In this document: one piece after another, positions 25,085 to 37,543 of the stretch
Layout: every line of letters begins with the position of its first letter
Numbering within the stretch: the stretch's first letter is position 1
Made by a program: the position numbers and the translations under genes
The notes under the pieces: generated by a model
Seen by the model: the letters and a program-made list of their open reading frames with translations, nothing else
The model's database searches: none
What the model was told of the DNA's origin: nothing
Origin: Glossina fuscipes
Lineage: Eukaryota; Arthropoda; Insecta; Diptera; Glossinidae
Length of the DNA: 64,000 bases
Assembly (NCBI RefSeq): GCF_014805625.2
Contig: NW_023998422.1
Coordinates: forward strand, 5,460,100 to 5,524,099
Direction of reading: 5' to 3'

Positions 25085-27655
25085 ATCGCGTCACGAGTAT
25101 ACACGTCAAACCCACCAAAACGAGGATTCGAAATGACACGTACACACGTCATAGGCACTTAAGACTGTGCCCCTCCTAATGTTTGACTTAATTTGCTGAT
25201 TTTAATCATTGTATTTATTGCATAAAAAGTCGATATAAAATAATTAATTCCAACTATACGTAATCTTCGCGAAAATCTATCTAAAATTTTTAAAATGTAA
25301 ATATTATTCCTTTACTTAAAAAAAAAAAAAAAAAAAATACATTTAAATTTTCATACACATACAAACAACTTGAAAATTCGAAAAATCGAAAGCTTATATA
25401 TATATATATATATATTGCTTTATAAAATGCAAAAAAAAAAAACTTCAACCTGTGAACTTTAGCTGACAATTTTTTATATTGTTTGCAGTGTATGTGTAAT
25501 AGTTTATTTAGTTAATACTATGACATTAAAACGCACACCTCTGTAAATGAGTGCTTAAAATGTGCATTATTTAATGAACACCAATACATTTATTCATATA
25601 CGTATGTATAAGTTTTCATATAGCAACGAAAGCGTATTGCAGTCAAGGTTTATTTTAAGTGTAAAATTTATTTAAATCTAACAACAGTCAACTGAATCAA
25701 TACAAAGATTATTCATGCAAAAATGACTGTAAAAAATACTTTAGAATATGTGTAACGGCATAAAAGGCAAAAACATCTGTTTAAATATATAACACATTAG
25801 CTTAACTTAAACTTAGAATAAACAAATATTGACCTATCGCATGTCACACTTCTATATAATCCACCACCGAAGTTTTGTCATTCTATTAGTGAAGCGAAGA
25901 AAAAACAAACATTGTTTATTTAACAAGTTCGTAGGATAATGAATAGATACGGCCACTATACGACGAATCTGTATTGTTTTTAGATGGCGTTTGTAAAACA
26001 AAGAAATCTTCTTTTTGTATACAAATACACAAATCTACAAAAATACATTCCTCAATAAGTTCGTAGGATGATGTCGGCACTAATGACAAATACATATGAT
26101 TTTCAGACGGCCTTAACCGTCAAACGATACGTATCAAAATTTCATGATATTCTGACGATTAGTTTACAAGTCACATCTCTTCTCTATATATCATGCTATG
26201 TACTTATTGAGTAACATGTTACAATATACCTAAGATCTTGAAATTGCCGAATGGTTTAGCCGTCCTCATTTTGGGCGTTCTTGTTGCTTAAAACTTTGGC
26301 TTTCTTTGAAGCAAATAGATATAAATAATAATTTGTCCACCTATAAACCAAGTTAGAAAACCTTGAGTTGATCTGCCCTCAATCACAACACCGGAACGGA
26401 TACGGAAAATAATAATAGTTGCAACGTATTCTAAATGTGACTCTTAGTGTTTTGACAATGTTAGACGACTGTGGAGAATATTTTTCTGCCAAAAAGGTTT
26501 GCGTGCAAGCAAACTCCATAGCTTCAAGGTCACTTTAGAAGCACTCTCGAAGAAGATTGCTTTGGTACGCTGTCCTGGTTAGTTAGCATTTTTCGCTTTT
26601 CCTTCTTCTGTGTAAAAAAAATTTCGTAAAAATTCCTTATGATAAGTAATTGAAGATTGGCATTCATACCCTTACAGCAAATTGTGCTAATATTCTAAAG
26701 TAAAAAGACTATTAATTATTTTAGGGGATGTAGATTAAATCATTAGACATATTTTAAGACATTGACAGAAACGAATACTGTAGCCGTTGCTTCTATTGTA
26801 AAGCATTTAGTGTCTTGCATGAATACATGTCCATGAGAAAGCCGCGCTTGCGCACTTTTGACTACTTGTCGGTAATACGGAGTGCGATTTGGTGCCGTTT
26901 AGGGAAGCACGCGATATATGGCAATGGAAGAATTAGTACCCATCAGAGTCAGTCGAGTGGAAGGCAAGCGGCGAAAGCCGTCCAAAGTAAACAAAAAAGG
27001 CAGTGTCAGTAAAGCAACTATAACTTGTAAACTAATATACGGACCGCCAGGAAATTTTGACACATATGGTTTGGAGGCTGGTACTTCGCAGCAATTATAC
27101 AGGTCGGTCAACAGTTTTGCCATGCATGTGGCAGATCGCAGACTTATCGACTGATGTTATTTGTTTTCAGAGTTTAGTGTTGCTTACGCTTTCCCCTACA
27201 GACCGAGTTATAGTAACGGTACAATTAAAATTTTAAGGGAATTGAACACGTTATTTTTATGATCTTTTTTTTAAATATTTTTTTCTCTTTCTCCTTCTCA
27301 GCCTAAGCTGAAGGTTATTAACACAGCGGCAGACGTAAATGCTAGAACATTTGTTTGCGTTGTGATGCAAAATGACGTCAATGCTATAACATTTCAATTT
27401 TGAAGCGAATTATTTTTTATTTAACATTGTACTTAAACTTTAATATATTGGGTTATGTATGATCGTAAATGTTATGACCTATATAAGCAATTATATTATG
27501 GCTACTCTGACAGAAAATTTTGAAACCAGATTTCTGACATCACAACTAACTTTAAAATAAATTAACTGTCAATTTTTGCACACCAAAACTTATACTTTTC
27601 GTCAAAGCGGTCAGTGTTGAAATGTTTATTAGATTTGTGATTATTTCATCGTTAT
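25085..27655. other. Non-coding, with one unassigned 78-codon frame
   Basis: Poly-A at 25.32 kb and (TA)n at 25.40 kb. A loose pair of AAGTTCGTAGGAT phrases lies at 25925 and 26056. The frame at 26918-27154 (basic, with RVEGKRRKPSKVNKKG) has no family resemblance that I can see and no splice or promoter support. Confidence 0.45.
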
Positions 27656-27659
27656 TCAG

Positions 27660-28165
27660 TTATGCATACAGCACCCATAAGTAATTGAGATAGATTCACC
27701 TTTTATTATACCGATCACTTTTTAAATTTATTTAAGCTTATCTGTCTGCCTGTCCGTCTAAGATCTATCCTTGTATTTTTGTGTTCAACTTACCAGTCAC
27801 AATTTTCAAGACGTTTCAGTGAAGTTTGTTGCGTCGGCGTGATTTCACCCTAAGAGGAACTCCTTTTTGAAATGATTCGGATCAAATTACTTTTTCGACT
27901 GCTTCGATATAAAGTCTTATTTTGAGAAAAATTATATATGAAACACAAGGTCGTTACAGACGGGCAAGCCCGACTATTGGATACCCTACACTACTTTGTC
28001 TCGTGCAATCGAAAATTGGGTTCTATAAGTCTAGATGGATTCAGGTAATGACGCTCAGTCAATCGGTATAGTAAACTGCAGGTCCATCCTAAGCCCATCT
28101 AAGTGCTACACGCGTCCGTGCAAACTCAATATATCCTGTACCATGAGTGGTGTTGTGTGTAAAAA
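27660..28165. repeat. R1 dispersed repeat (+) followed by a reversed R1 fragment
   Basis: 27660-28000 is a + copy (GAGATAGATTCACCTTTTAT, CTGTCTGCCTGTCCGTC) ending in TACCCTACACTACTTTG. 28040-28165 is part of a reversed copy ending CCTGTACCATGAGTGGTG. The two are nearly head to head. Confidence 0.6.
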
Positions 28166-29559
28166 GGCGTTGTGAAGAACTGAATGAAGCATTAAACGAA
28201 TGGCCGGTCGTAGCCGACTATGCCTCTTGTACCTTGTTTCAATTTAAAGCCTGTTGCTTACCTGCTGCTTAAGTTATTCTATTCGTCTGCGTAAAATTTT
28301 AAGTCATCTAAGGTGGAAAAGCCTGTCCGTCCCTTGTGTTTGTTGAATCTAGATGCAATCGGAATAATTCGATCGATTTATTTATTATCTTTGGTTTCTA
28401 TCTCTTGATCAGAATTGAGTTCCCCTGCAAACATATGGACCACAGATGAATGATTCGAAGTAGGAGCAGATTGTGTCTTAAAAGAATGTATTGAGAAGGT
28501 TGTAAGCTTTTTGTGGAAGTTTCCGCCAAAAATTGAATGCTAGTTGAATGATAGTTTATACAAGGCATTGTCTACTGCCACGAACTACGCTTTCAGTCTT
28601 TCTGCTCGAAGATCAGTTTTAAGATGTAAAGACAAGTAATGTTGTGAGGTTAATTACAAAACGATGAACTTTTTGGACAAAAACTCGATAATCAATAAAA
28701 ATTTTTATAATTTAAAGACATGCGGCTGAGATAGTGGGTGGGAATGGATTTTTTAAGACACGAGTGTAAATCACTTTGTAAATAAAATATTTTAAAATAT
28801 CTTTTCCAGCGAGGGTTATTATAAAAGAAATTTAATACATATATACATATATAAATAGAAATAAATTTCATTTGAAATTTCTTTCTTTTTTTTTTCTTTT
28901 AAATTTCATTACAGCGGCGATTAATTGAAAAATATCAGGAATCAGGTGAGTGATTCATTTCTACCCACAAAATTCTCTTGCGGTTTTTTTTTTCTATTTT
29001 CTTGTTTGTATTTTATTAATGATATTTTTTCTTTTAATGTATTTTAAATTTATTTTGAACAAAACTTGCAACAACGCGATTTTAAGTATTTTTTACACCC
29101 ACTCAAACCGATATGTGCGAATAAATACAAATGCATACATACAGAAAAGTTTTTTTTTTTATTTTCTCGTGTAACTTTGACACAATTGCCATAGTTTACG
29201 ATTAACAACGGTTTGCTTTGCATATAATTGTCTGAACGATAGACTTTTTCCTCTACACAGATAATAACACAAATTTTAACAGACATTTTGATAGTTTGGC
29301 GGCTGTATACAATTACGTGTAAGTGTGTGCGTGTTCAGTGTCTGGTTTTAGCTTTAGGCTCAAATGGTTGTTGTTTTCAAGTCAAAACCAAAAAATAAAA
29401 CCATTTAAACATTTGAAACGCAACAGCCAGATACACGTATGCAGATGTGCGATCTAAGATTGGGTTGTTAAGAAAGTAATGTACATATTATTACTTACTT
29501 TTATTTGAAATATTTTAAAATACTTTTTGGGAGGTCGTCTAAATTACATAAATGGCTTT

Positions 29560-30480
29560 CTATTAAGAAGTGTTTGCTCTATAATACGAAAAGAGCGCTG
29601 GCACATCTAATTTGCGGGGCTATCGCATAGCCGAGCAGATTAGAGCTATGTGTACCAATTGAACTACTCTCTTCCCTTCCCTACTTGCACTTGCCGATTG
29701 CGTACGTACCCGCTTAATTGCGGCTGCTCTCTCCTACCACTTTCTCTTTTCTAACTTTTTTCTGATCATCAGTTTGTTACACGTACAGGGGGCATCCGGG
29801 GTGTGGACGGTCGCATAAAGAGAAGAGGAAATGAATAAGAGTGTGAAATTGCCACTGAACACTTTCATCGGGCTAAAGAAGCAAGAAGAGAGTGAAAAAA
29901 TCAACCATTCTTTCAGAGATTTACAGAGATCTACATCTAAAAAGTTTTATCTACGAATCATAGTAGAAAGCGTTTTATTTCTTATTTAATTCGAATAAAA
30001 AGAAGTTTATCGATCGTCGCTGAAAATGGATGACGGAGTTTCGATCTTAGTTTCAAAAGGTCACAGGGGAAACTCAGCCAACTAGCAATGACGACGACGA
30101 AGCAGAGCGTCTGAAGCTCCAAGTTCGCCTTCTCTATCTCAATTGATTCGAAGAACGTATTACGAACTCCTCATCATCATTATTGAATATCATTACTGAC
30201 AGCGATCAACGTACAGTATTGAAGTAAACAAAAAACTCTCACAATATTAACGGTCGTGTAGCATGCTAGACGCTGTGTCTTCTCATTATCAGTATTCTTA
30301 ATTACTTATTTATAATAGTAACAGTAAAGTGCAAGCAGCGTTTTTACTGCGCAATTATGTTAAGAAAATATTAGAAGTAGTAAAGCGAGTGTGGCACATT
30401 AACCAATGCATGCGCAGTCAGTGATCTTTGTAGCTCTCCTACATACTACGCCTCGGATGTCACGGAATAATGGAAAAGTT
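29560..30480 (+). promoter_or_regulatory. Candidate promoter / 5' UTR region (possibly of Gp150)
   Basis: About 0.9 kb of higher-complexity, less AT-rich sequence in the repeat desert. It has CT-rich stretches, an initiator-like TCAGTT at 29769-29774, GACG-rich sequence around 29805 and 30090-30110, and a second TCAGTG at about 30415. No ORF or recognised TE is present. I infer it may hold a transcription start with non-coding exon for the + strand gene whose coding begins at 44119; nothing links the two directly. Confidence 0.2.
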
Positions 30481-30879
30481 TGCTTGGGCTCTATGAAATT
30501 TTGAATTCTCATTGCTATCCGCAGAAGTCATAAACTTGAATGATGTAACCTCGCCTATCACAATTGAAAGGTTTCGCTAATCTGATCCTTTAAAAAAATC
30601 TTATATGGGAGAGGGTGCAAAGGATCAAACGGACTCGTCCAAAATTCTTTATAACCTAATTGTTTTGTTTAAAAAAAGGGGAGAGAGGACTTGAAAAAAG
30701 ATAAATGTTGTTCGAATTTAGTAAAGTGCATTTTTAGGTCAATTTAATTTCCTACTAATGCAAAAAGGGACTAATTTTTTGCGAAAATATCTACGAAGGG
30801 AAGGATTGAAAAGAGTGGTGCCTTAAGGGGGAAATTTTTCACATTTATTTAATATATCATATAAGGTTAACCACGTAGC

Positions 30880-31085
30880 CTAAGAGCTAAGAAACATGAC
30901 AACCAAGTTGGCAAACCCAAGGAACTCAGTCCTCAGGGTAGAAGACCTTACTTAACATAGGAATAATCTGTGGTTGTAAATGCAGTGAATACTCGATAAA
31001 GGTGTAACGCTTACGGATTCATTCCTAAGCTGAGACTACCCCCTATCGCCGTCTCCCTACTTCTTTCCAACCATCACCGTAACAT
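30880..31085 (+). mobile_element. Diverged SINE, subfamily B
   Basis: GTGGTTGTAAATGCAGTGAA, then ACTCGATAAAGGTGTAACGC and CTATCGCCGTCTCCCTACTT, follow the subfamily B body in order. The head is hard to recognise. Old copy. Confidence 0.5.
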
Positions 31086-31734
31086 ACGCCGACAGCGAAT
31101 TGATCCAATAAATTTTCAATAGCCTTCGTGCTTGAGCCAACCTGATGTTTGTTAAAAAATGTCATAAATCGTAGAAGAATACACTTATCGGCACTGGAAA
31201 GATAATACAAAAATGGTTCTTGATCTAAATAATTAAAGATACACCATTTTAGGCCCTTCCCGCATCTGCACAAAGTTAATATGCAGCTGTCACAAGTGGT
31301 GATGAATGCAAAAACTGAGTTAGCATACTCAACTATAGTGAACAGCGATGAACGTTGGTTTAAAGATGTTATTGATTTTCAGATGATTGCATTTTTCATT
31401 TGAAAAATCTCTTATTAGTTGTTAGTCAATCTCTATCTGTGTAAGATGCGCAAACAACAACTCACATTGTTTTCAACTGCATAGTGTCTATCTACTTCTT
31501 TGTTATCAGGAACCTCTTGCAAATAACATATGCCGTAAAATCAAAAACAAATTTATGGCTATAGAAATATTCCAAATAAATTTCTACGCTTAATGTGGAC
31601 TTCGTAGACAGTGCCATTTTTATGGAATAAACAATAAAGTTCCTGTAGGTTAAATTAAACTTAAAATTTAATCAATTTTCAAATGGGGTAATACTTTGAA
31701 TGATGTTAAGAGTGCTGGAAAGCCATGCATTATA

Positions 31735-31907
31735 ATATTAGTTTGGGGAAAAAGAAATCCATTATTTTTTCGGTAGATGGCTGTACTGATAGATTTCATA
31801 CAACAAAACGGTGCATATTTGACCCAAATCGGACAATCCGAAGCATGTTAAATAAAGTCCTGAAGTTCATATAAAAATAATGGATTTCTTTTTCCCCAAA
31901 CTAATAT
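31735..31907. mobile_element. MITE with perfect 35 bp terminal inverted repeats
   Basis: The left end (31735-31769) and right end (31873-31907) are exact reverse complements over 35 bp, containing TTAGTTTGGGGAAAAAG. The element is about 173 bp, flanked by TA-rich sequence, and too short to code. TIR length, TA target and end sequence suggest a Tc1/mariner-derived non-autonomous element. The perfect arms imply recent activity compared with the decayed mariners around it. Confidence 0.85.
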
Positions 31908-32164
31908 ATAACGCATAAAATTGGCAGACAGAACAGACAACCGAAGGATTTGAAACAAAAACATCGACGGTTTTGCCAAGTGAATGATATTAAAAACTTA
32001 TAACAAATTTTAAATTATTTTAATAAGAAAACAGATTGACTCGCCACATAGCGTCCTATGAGCTATAGTTAAATGATAGTTAAATAAATTTATAAAATAA
32101 GCTCTAGTGAAAATACTAGATATGTAAATATGGAACCGGAATTTTTTAAACAAAAAATTTAATA

Positions 32165-32770
32165 TATGACAATGACAACAACATTCTGTTCAATGTAGTA
32201 TCCAGCGCTAGCTATATATTTTTCCATCAGCCTGTTACTCTTTCGAGGCAAATTACTCATCAAACCATTTTCACACATTCCTGTATATCTTTGTAAGAAG
32301 TGAAGCGCTGCTCAGGGTGACACTCAGTGGGGCACATGTTTGATGAGTTCGTTGCATGGGCCAGCATTTTCCGTATGAGCCCTTCCAACACAATACGAAT
32401 CGAGTTTGCCTATGGATGGATGGAGGGATGGCATATAAAAAAAATGAGATTTTGTTGCCTTTTTTTTTAATATTTCGACCATTCTTTGTAAAGCGCGCGA
32501 TTCAAAACAATTGATTTCTCTTGAGGGGGTTGTGGCAGACTTTAAAAGCTAATGGCAGATCATAGTCTTCTAGACTCACCAAATACAAAATATATTGTCC
32601 CTGACAAAGCTTTTCAGTCTCGCCATCTATGTGAATGGTACGCCCGGAGCTTATCCTTTACATAAATCCACTTTTCATCCTCTCTTACGTTACGATGCAA
32701 GAACGATACGGAGAAGAAAAAATGCCGCCAGCGAAAGTGTAAAACTCAAAATTTTCATTATTAGAAAAAG
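32165..32770 (-). pseudogene. Mariner transposase relic
   Basis: Read on the minus strand, with several frameshifts and stops. In family order: EDEKWIYVKD (32653-32682, first catalytic Asp region), LNRALYKEW (32478-32505), RFTSYKDIQ (32281-32308), then KWFDE.FASKE (32235-32270, stop at the dot). These match conserved blocks of the mariner catalytic and C-terminal regions. Spacing shows internal loss. The catalytic DD34D core cannot be intact. No TIRs found. Confidence 0.7.
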
Positions 32771-33000
32771 TATTGCGATTTGTGTTGGGATCACGACTTC
32801 TTATTGTTATCCACGGTAGATAAAAAACACAACTTCAAATATCTGTATTCTCCGTAGGTGGCGTTACGGCTATCTAAGTGCAAATTTCCATTCCGTATTT
32901 ACCTACATACTTAGAATTCGATTAGTTACAACACTTAATCCGAATTAATCTAAACTAAAACCAGACAACAACAGATTTTTTAAAATATAATATATAATCG

Positions 33001-33180
33001 GCCTGAGTAGCCGAAGGGGAAGAATCTCGACTAGCAAGTCAATGGTCGTGGGTTCGAATCTCAAGTGCGGTAGAGTTTTTAATAAAAGCCGATAGCCTTA
33101 GATGCTAGTGCTTTTAAGAGTTTAGTCTTAGAATTTATTTCTGTGACGAAATTAATAATAATAATAATAAAATATAATAA
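33001..33180 (+). mobile_element. tRNA-derived SINE, subfamily A, best copy
   Basis: The 5' head has RNA polymerase III promoter boxes at tRNA spacing: A box TAGCCGAAGGGG at 33008 and B box GGTTCGAATCT at 33051. After a conserved AAGTGCGGTAGAGTTTT comes a body without tRNA similarity, then a tail of TAATAATAATAA repeats. The head is not a functional tRNA, since no cloverleaf closes. Confidence 0.8.
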
Positions 33181-35023
33181 AAGAAAAAACGGATAGACAA
33201 AAATAAATTGTATTTCGTCAACATTTTATGCAATTTTCGTAAGATTATCTGTAGCATTACATTTAACATTAAGTTAAGTAGTCAGTGAGGAGGAGGACAG
33301 GTTTCGCTTTATGATGAACTATACTCTACTACCTCAAGTAAAGATATTCAAAACTTTGTTATTCACTTCGTCTGTGTCTGGTTAAAGTAAAGGCGCGTTC
33401 GTAGAATTCTAAGCGCCGCCAGGCGAACAGAGTTCAGAATTTCTCACTTACCAAGAGACCATTACTTCGTTCTACTGAGCATTTCTAACTCGGAATTTCA
33501 CCGCTTTCTTCTTTAATAAGGGTAACGAATGAAAAAGGAAACGTTATTCCTCATGTGTTAGCAGACAAATGCTATATAGGTTGCTGTTTTAATAACAGAC
33601 TTCTTAATCAAGCCGTTGTTTCTTGATCTTTTTGCGTGCAAAATATCATTTTCTTTTGTAGGCTGCAAGTCTGACGTTATTGGTGAAAGTATATTGGTTC
33701 TTTCTCTTCTTAAGTATAAGAATGGATCGTAGGAAAGCAATTTATAACTTTACGTCAATTTTCACGAACAATGAAAAGATTGATCGACAAACGTGTAACC
33801 GCGATGGTTGCAGCTACGGCAGAATATATACTGAAATTGAAACGAATGGGCAAAGGCTGACGCAGACACCAATGAATATGCGAATCGGCGTTGGAATGAA
33901 GGAATGAAAGCTAATGATCACTTGGCCGAACCTTGTCAGAACTAAATACATCTAAGGGCCAGCACTTGGATAGATATAAACGCTTTTCGTTAAAGTTCGA
34001 GGTTATAAACTCTTTCTTTTTTTTTTTTGCTTTTGTAGGCAAGCTTCTTCTATTTATCTTGCGGCGTAGTGTTAACCCATCATGCACGTGTGCCTCAACA
34101 ATCCAATTATTCCGCTCTGGGTGAGAAGCAAGAATCATTGTTTGCAGATTATTCCATCAAGTGATACAAAAGGCTTAATTAAACTCGATTCGTAGAAATT
34201 TTTTTATGACAAGACTTTAACTTGCATAGCATTTAAAAATTTTTCTAATGCAGTTTTAGAAGAGATATTAATATATTAAATCAGATGTGTGCCATCTTCC
34301 ATTTTAATTAATTCTGTCCCTCTTATTAATTGTTACGCGAAGCAACTAAATCAACGAATTGAATTAAAAAAATAGAATTCTTTGTTTTGCTATTACACTA
34401 ATGAAATTTAAAAATATTTCTATTTAATTATAAAATGAAATAAATTAAAACTAAAACGTTAAAATGTCATTTGTTGTATGCTTATGTAAGTGGATCTGTC
34501 TGTCGTCTGTACTTGATCACTTAGCTTAAAGCAGCGATCGCAAATGAAAAACGAGAATATTTTACAATACATACAAAATGAATCTTCGCACTCACACGTA
34601 GAGCAATAATTGCAATTAATGTTTGCCGCTAAGCGTTTGCATTCAATTGCGTCATTCATTCTGATGCCCCTCGACAAAAAATGAAATATCTTAGCTTTAT
34701 TAGACGATCTATAACATGTAATGATATCAACGGAAATCCGAGACGCAGTGAAGTGCATAAGCTATACCTTTTTGATTAGTTTAAGACAATAAGTCAATTT
34801 AGTCAAGTCCATGAACATTCCAGCACCAGATAACTCTCCATCAAGAAACCAAGACCCGTCCTCGTTTCACAATAGGACTTCTATTCTACGTAGTCGTACT
34901 ACTAAGGACGATCGCAACTTGTAGGGGCCGGGATGAGTGGATTATTTTGGACCTAACATGCAATAGTGAGGTTAAGAAACGGCTTTGGACTATATATCGA
35001 TATTTTCCGCATCCACAAGATTA

Positions 35024-35205
35024 ACCGAGTAGGTAAGAATCGCGATTACAAAGTCAGTGTTCGCGGATTCAAATCTCAAGTACGATAGAGTTTTCGTTGG
35101 TCGTAGCTGTAGTGAGTACATAACACTTACCGACTGCGGCTACCACTTCACCTATTTCTTTCTCAACGACTGGGGGATGTCCCCTGAATAATTTATCTTA
35201 TTAGG
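35024..35205 (+). mobile_element. tRNA-derived SINE, subfamily B
   Basis: The head shares the AGTAGGTAAGAATC...GGATTCAAATCTCAAG layout and the GATAGAGTTTT junction with subfamily A. The body differs: GGTCGTAGCTGTAGTGAG, then a CTTACCGACTG block and a pyrimidine-rich end. It appears internally deleted compared with the other B copies. Confidence 0.75.
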
Positions 35206-35209
35206 AAGA

Positions 35210-37145
35210 AATGACGGTGTTTTTCCCATGTCATTGAAGATTTATAGAATCGTATTCGTGATCTACGGTTGTAAGAAAGATCGACACACCAACTATGTGC
35301 AGCCAAAAGTTCTCGCTTCTACTTTACAAACCAATGATAAGCTACCAGGGGGATTAACTTTTGCCTTTTTCCTCTTTCCTCTTTCTCGCACTTGAAATTT
35401 AGTAAGGCCCGTGGTGACTAGGGCTACACCGAAACTGTGAGAACGCTAACTTGTTAGAAATAAATAGATAGACCTCTCCTTGGCTAGCAAGCAACACCCG
35501 GGCACTTTAAGAGTATTTCGGACAGTTGCTTGACAGTGCCATTCATGTGCCTTTGGGCATCGTGCATTGTTAATGCAGGCGTTGTAGTCTGCCAAAAGTG
35601 ATCAGTCTGCACTTCTGGCTTCCATAAAGCGAATGCTTAAAATCTTCTTAAAGCACCCCTACCATGAACAAAGAGAGTTCTTACAATTTTAAAGTGACTT
35701 TTGAAAGCTGAAGCTTGGCACATATATCCTCGGCTTGCAAATGACTGCAATTTGCTTAGTTACTAAGCATACAAACTAACAAAGATATAAAAAATACTAC
35801 GACGTGCCTGTCTAGTCAAAAATAATTGACCAAAGATAGATTTGTTATTTTTTGCAAACATGTATTGAGACAAAGTAAAAATTCGATACGAAATGAATCC
35901 GGATCGATATGTTGACACTATATGAATAGACAAAACAGTTACTGTTTGTAATATATGTGATAAAGGCGGTGGGTATGCAAGTTTCGCCCCAATATGGTAA
36001 AATTTAAAATTTTAAATCCATTTGCCGGTATTGATGGAGAGAGCAATAATTGCACAAATTTTATTATCAATAATATTTTTCGCTCCTCCACCATAGTTTA
36101 AATGATTAAAGCAAAAACATGTTTATAGATATCTATGAACATATGCATATTTAATGTGGTTAAAAATGCATCGCGACACACAGAGGAGTGGCAACAAACA
36201 ACAAACAACTAATCACTGATAAATAAGAAATTAATATGCACTAAAAGTGCATTCGCAACAGTATATAGAGAAGACGAGTTAATCATATAAATTAATTGCG
36301 AATTTGTCTGGTATTCAAATATTTGTGTTTTCAACCTCTTTTCAATTCAGAAGCGTTAGGATTGCTAATATAAATTGTGCATAGAGTAAAGGGTGTGTTA
36401 AGGAAACGAAATCAAAAATTACTTTCACAGAAAAGGTGTACAAATAATCGATTTAATGGAAGAAGCTTTTAGAAGAAAACTATTTAGGTATAAAGGATTA
36501 TAACTAACCCTTTGCAGTCCCACGTCGACAATCTGTCAATATTGTATTTGTTATATCAACTCGTATGTGGACATTGAGTTAACATTTTATGATTTAAAAT
36601 CATTGGTTAAGGAGTTAGTGAAGGAAGTGAAGAAGATAGACTCGAATGTAACTAATAAACCAACTGCCTTAACAGAGCCCTGTGGCGTTATAAACGCTTA
36701 GGCGAGTGCCATAGCTGGGCTTGGAAGCCTACGTCATCCAAAAATTAGAAAATGTAAGATATTTTTGTGAAGTTCTCGTGCACCGAAATCAAAATACATT
36801 TCGAAATTCAAAGAGATTTGCTAAGGGTACCCTTCCGCAGTTATTTATGTACTTTGAAAATTTTATATATCTATAAGGACGTGAAAAAGTTTGCTTAAAT
36901 TGTAAATATTCGGGCTAAGCCTTTGCTTACGCTAAAGCGATGTAAAGTAATTGTGATTGGACTGCGCAGATCCGAAAAAATGATCAGAAACTGAAATTTT
37001 TTGTTTTTGTGGCATACAGAAGTAGTCGTTTCACCTTTTACACTCCTACCTTTTGTTCTACGTATCATTAACTAATTAATTAATTTGCAAAAAAAAGCCA
37101 TAAAAAGTGTTGCAATAAAAAGTCGTAAAATATGTTATTATAATT
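35210..37145. other. Non-coding spacer
   Basis: No gene seen. 36714-36783 shares a GGAAGCCTAC...ATTTTTGTGAA phrase with 7749-7814. Confidence 0.45.
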
Positions 37146-37148
37146 CTG

Positions 37149-37438
37149 ATACCCTACGCCACGAGTGGTGCAACCAGAAAGGCTTAAGACGAGCCCAGCT
37201 TTAGTATGACTTTTTGAGTCGATGGTCTGTCCACAATTTTTGAATGTTTTAATGAAATTTGGTACAATAGCATCTTTTGACCCAAGGCCCACATTTTCGA
37301 CGACATCCCTCATAACGTCTTTCTTTTGCAAAGTCGCTACATGGATAACTGTGTTAAGTATACAATTAAGCATGCAATCACACTGTGTACGGTATACAAT
37401 CATAGACGATGTCCCATCATATAGTTTTTACTTGCTTC
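37149..37438 (+). repeat. R1 dispersed repeat, shortened
   Basis: Begins ATACCCTACGCCACGAGTGG. Contains TGAAATTTGGTACAATAGC, TTTTGACCCAAGGC and AAAGTCGCTACATGGATAAC, then the GTTTTTACTTGC tail. The GTCCGTCTGTCC part is mostly lost. Confidence 0.7.
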
Positions 37439-37521
37439 ATTTTAAGAGAGAAAGAAAGTTTTAACCAGTGAGCTAAAATTAACGAGTATACCCGTCATGA
37501 AGAGATGCTGAAATTTTGTGC

Positions 37522-37543
37522 TATGACGAGTATACTCGTCATA
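37522..37543. repeat. 22 bp perfect palindrome with a nearby imperfect copy
   Basis: The core TGACGAGTATACTCGTCA extends by TA on each side into a 22 bp perfect palindrome. An imperfect version (ACGAGTATACCCGTCATG) begins 40 bp upstream at about 37482. Together they may be the end of a mobile element. Confidence 0.7.

Noticed and set aside
26918..27154. 78-codon basic frame (MAMEELVPIRVSR...)
   Set aside because: Looks more protein-like than most, but no similarity, no splice partner and an overlapping antisense frame of equal length; left unassigned.
33001..33075. Functional tRNA gene
   Set aside because: Has A and B boxes but no closing acceptor stem and continues into a repeated body; it is a SINE head.
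37080..37403. 107-codon minus-strand frame
   Set aside because: Lies almost wholly in an R1 repeat copy.
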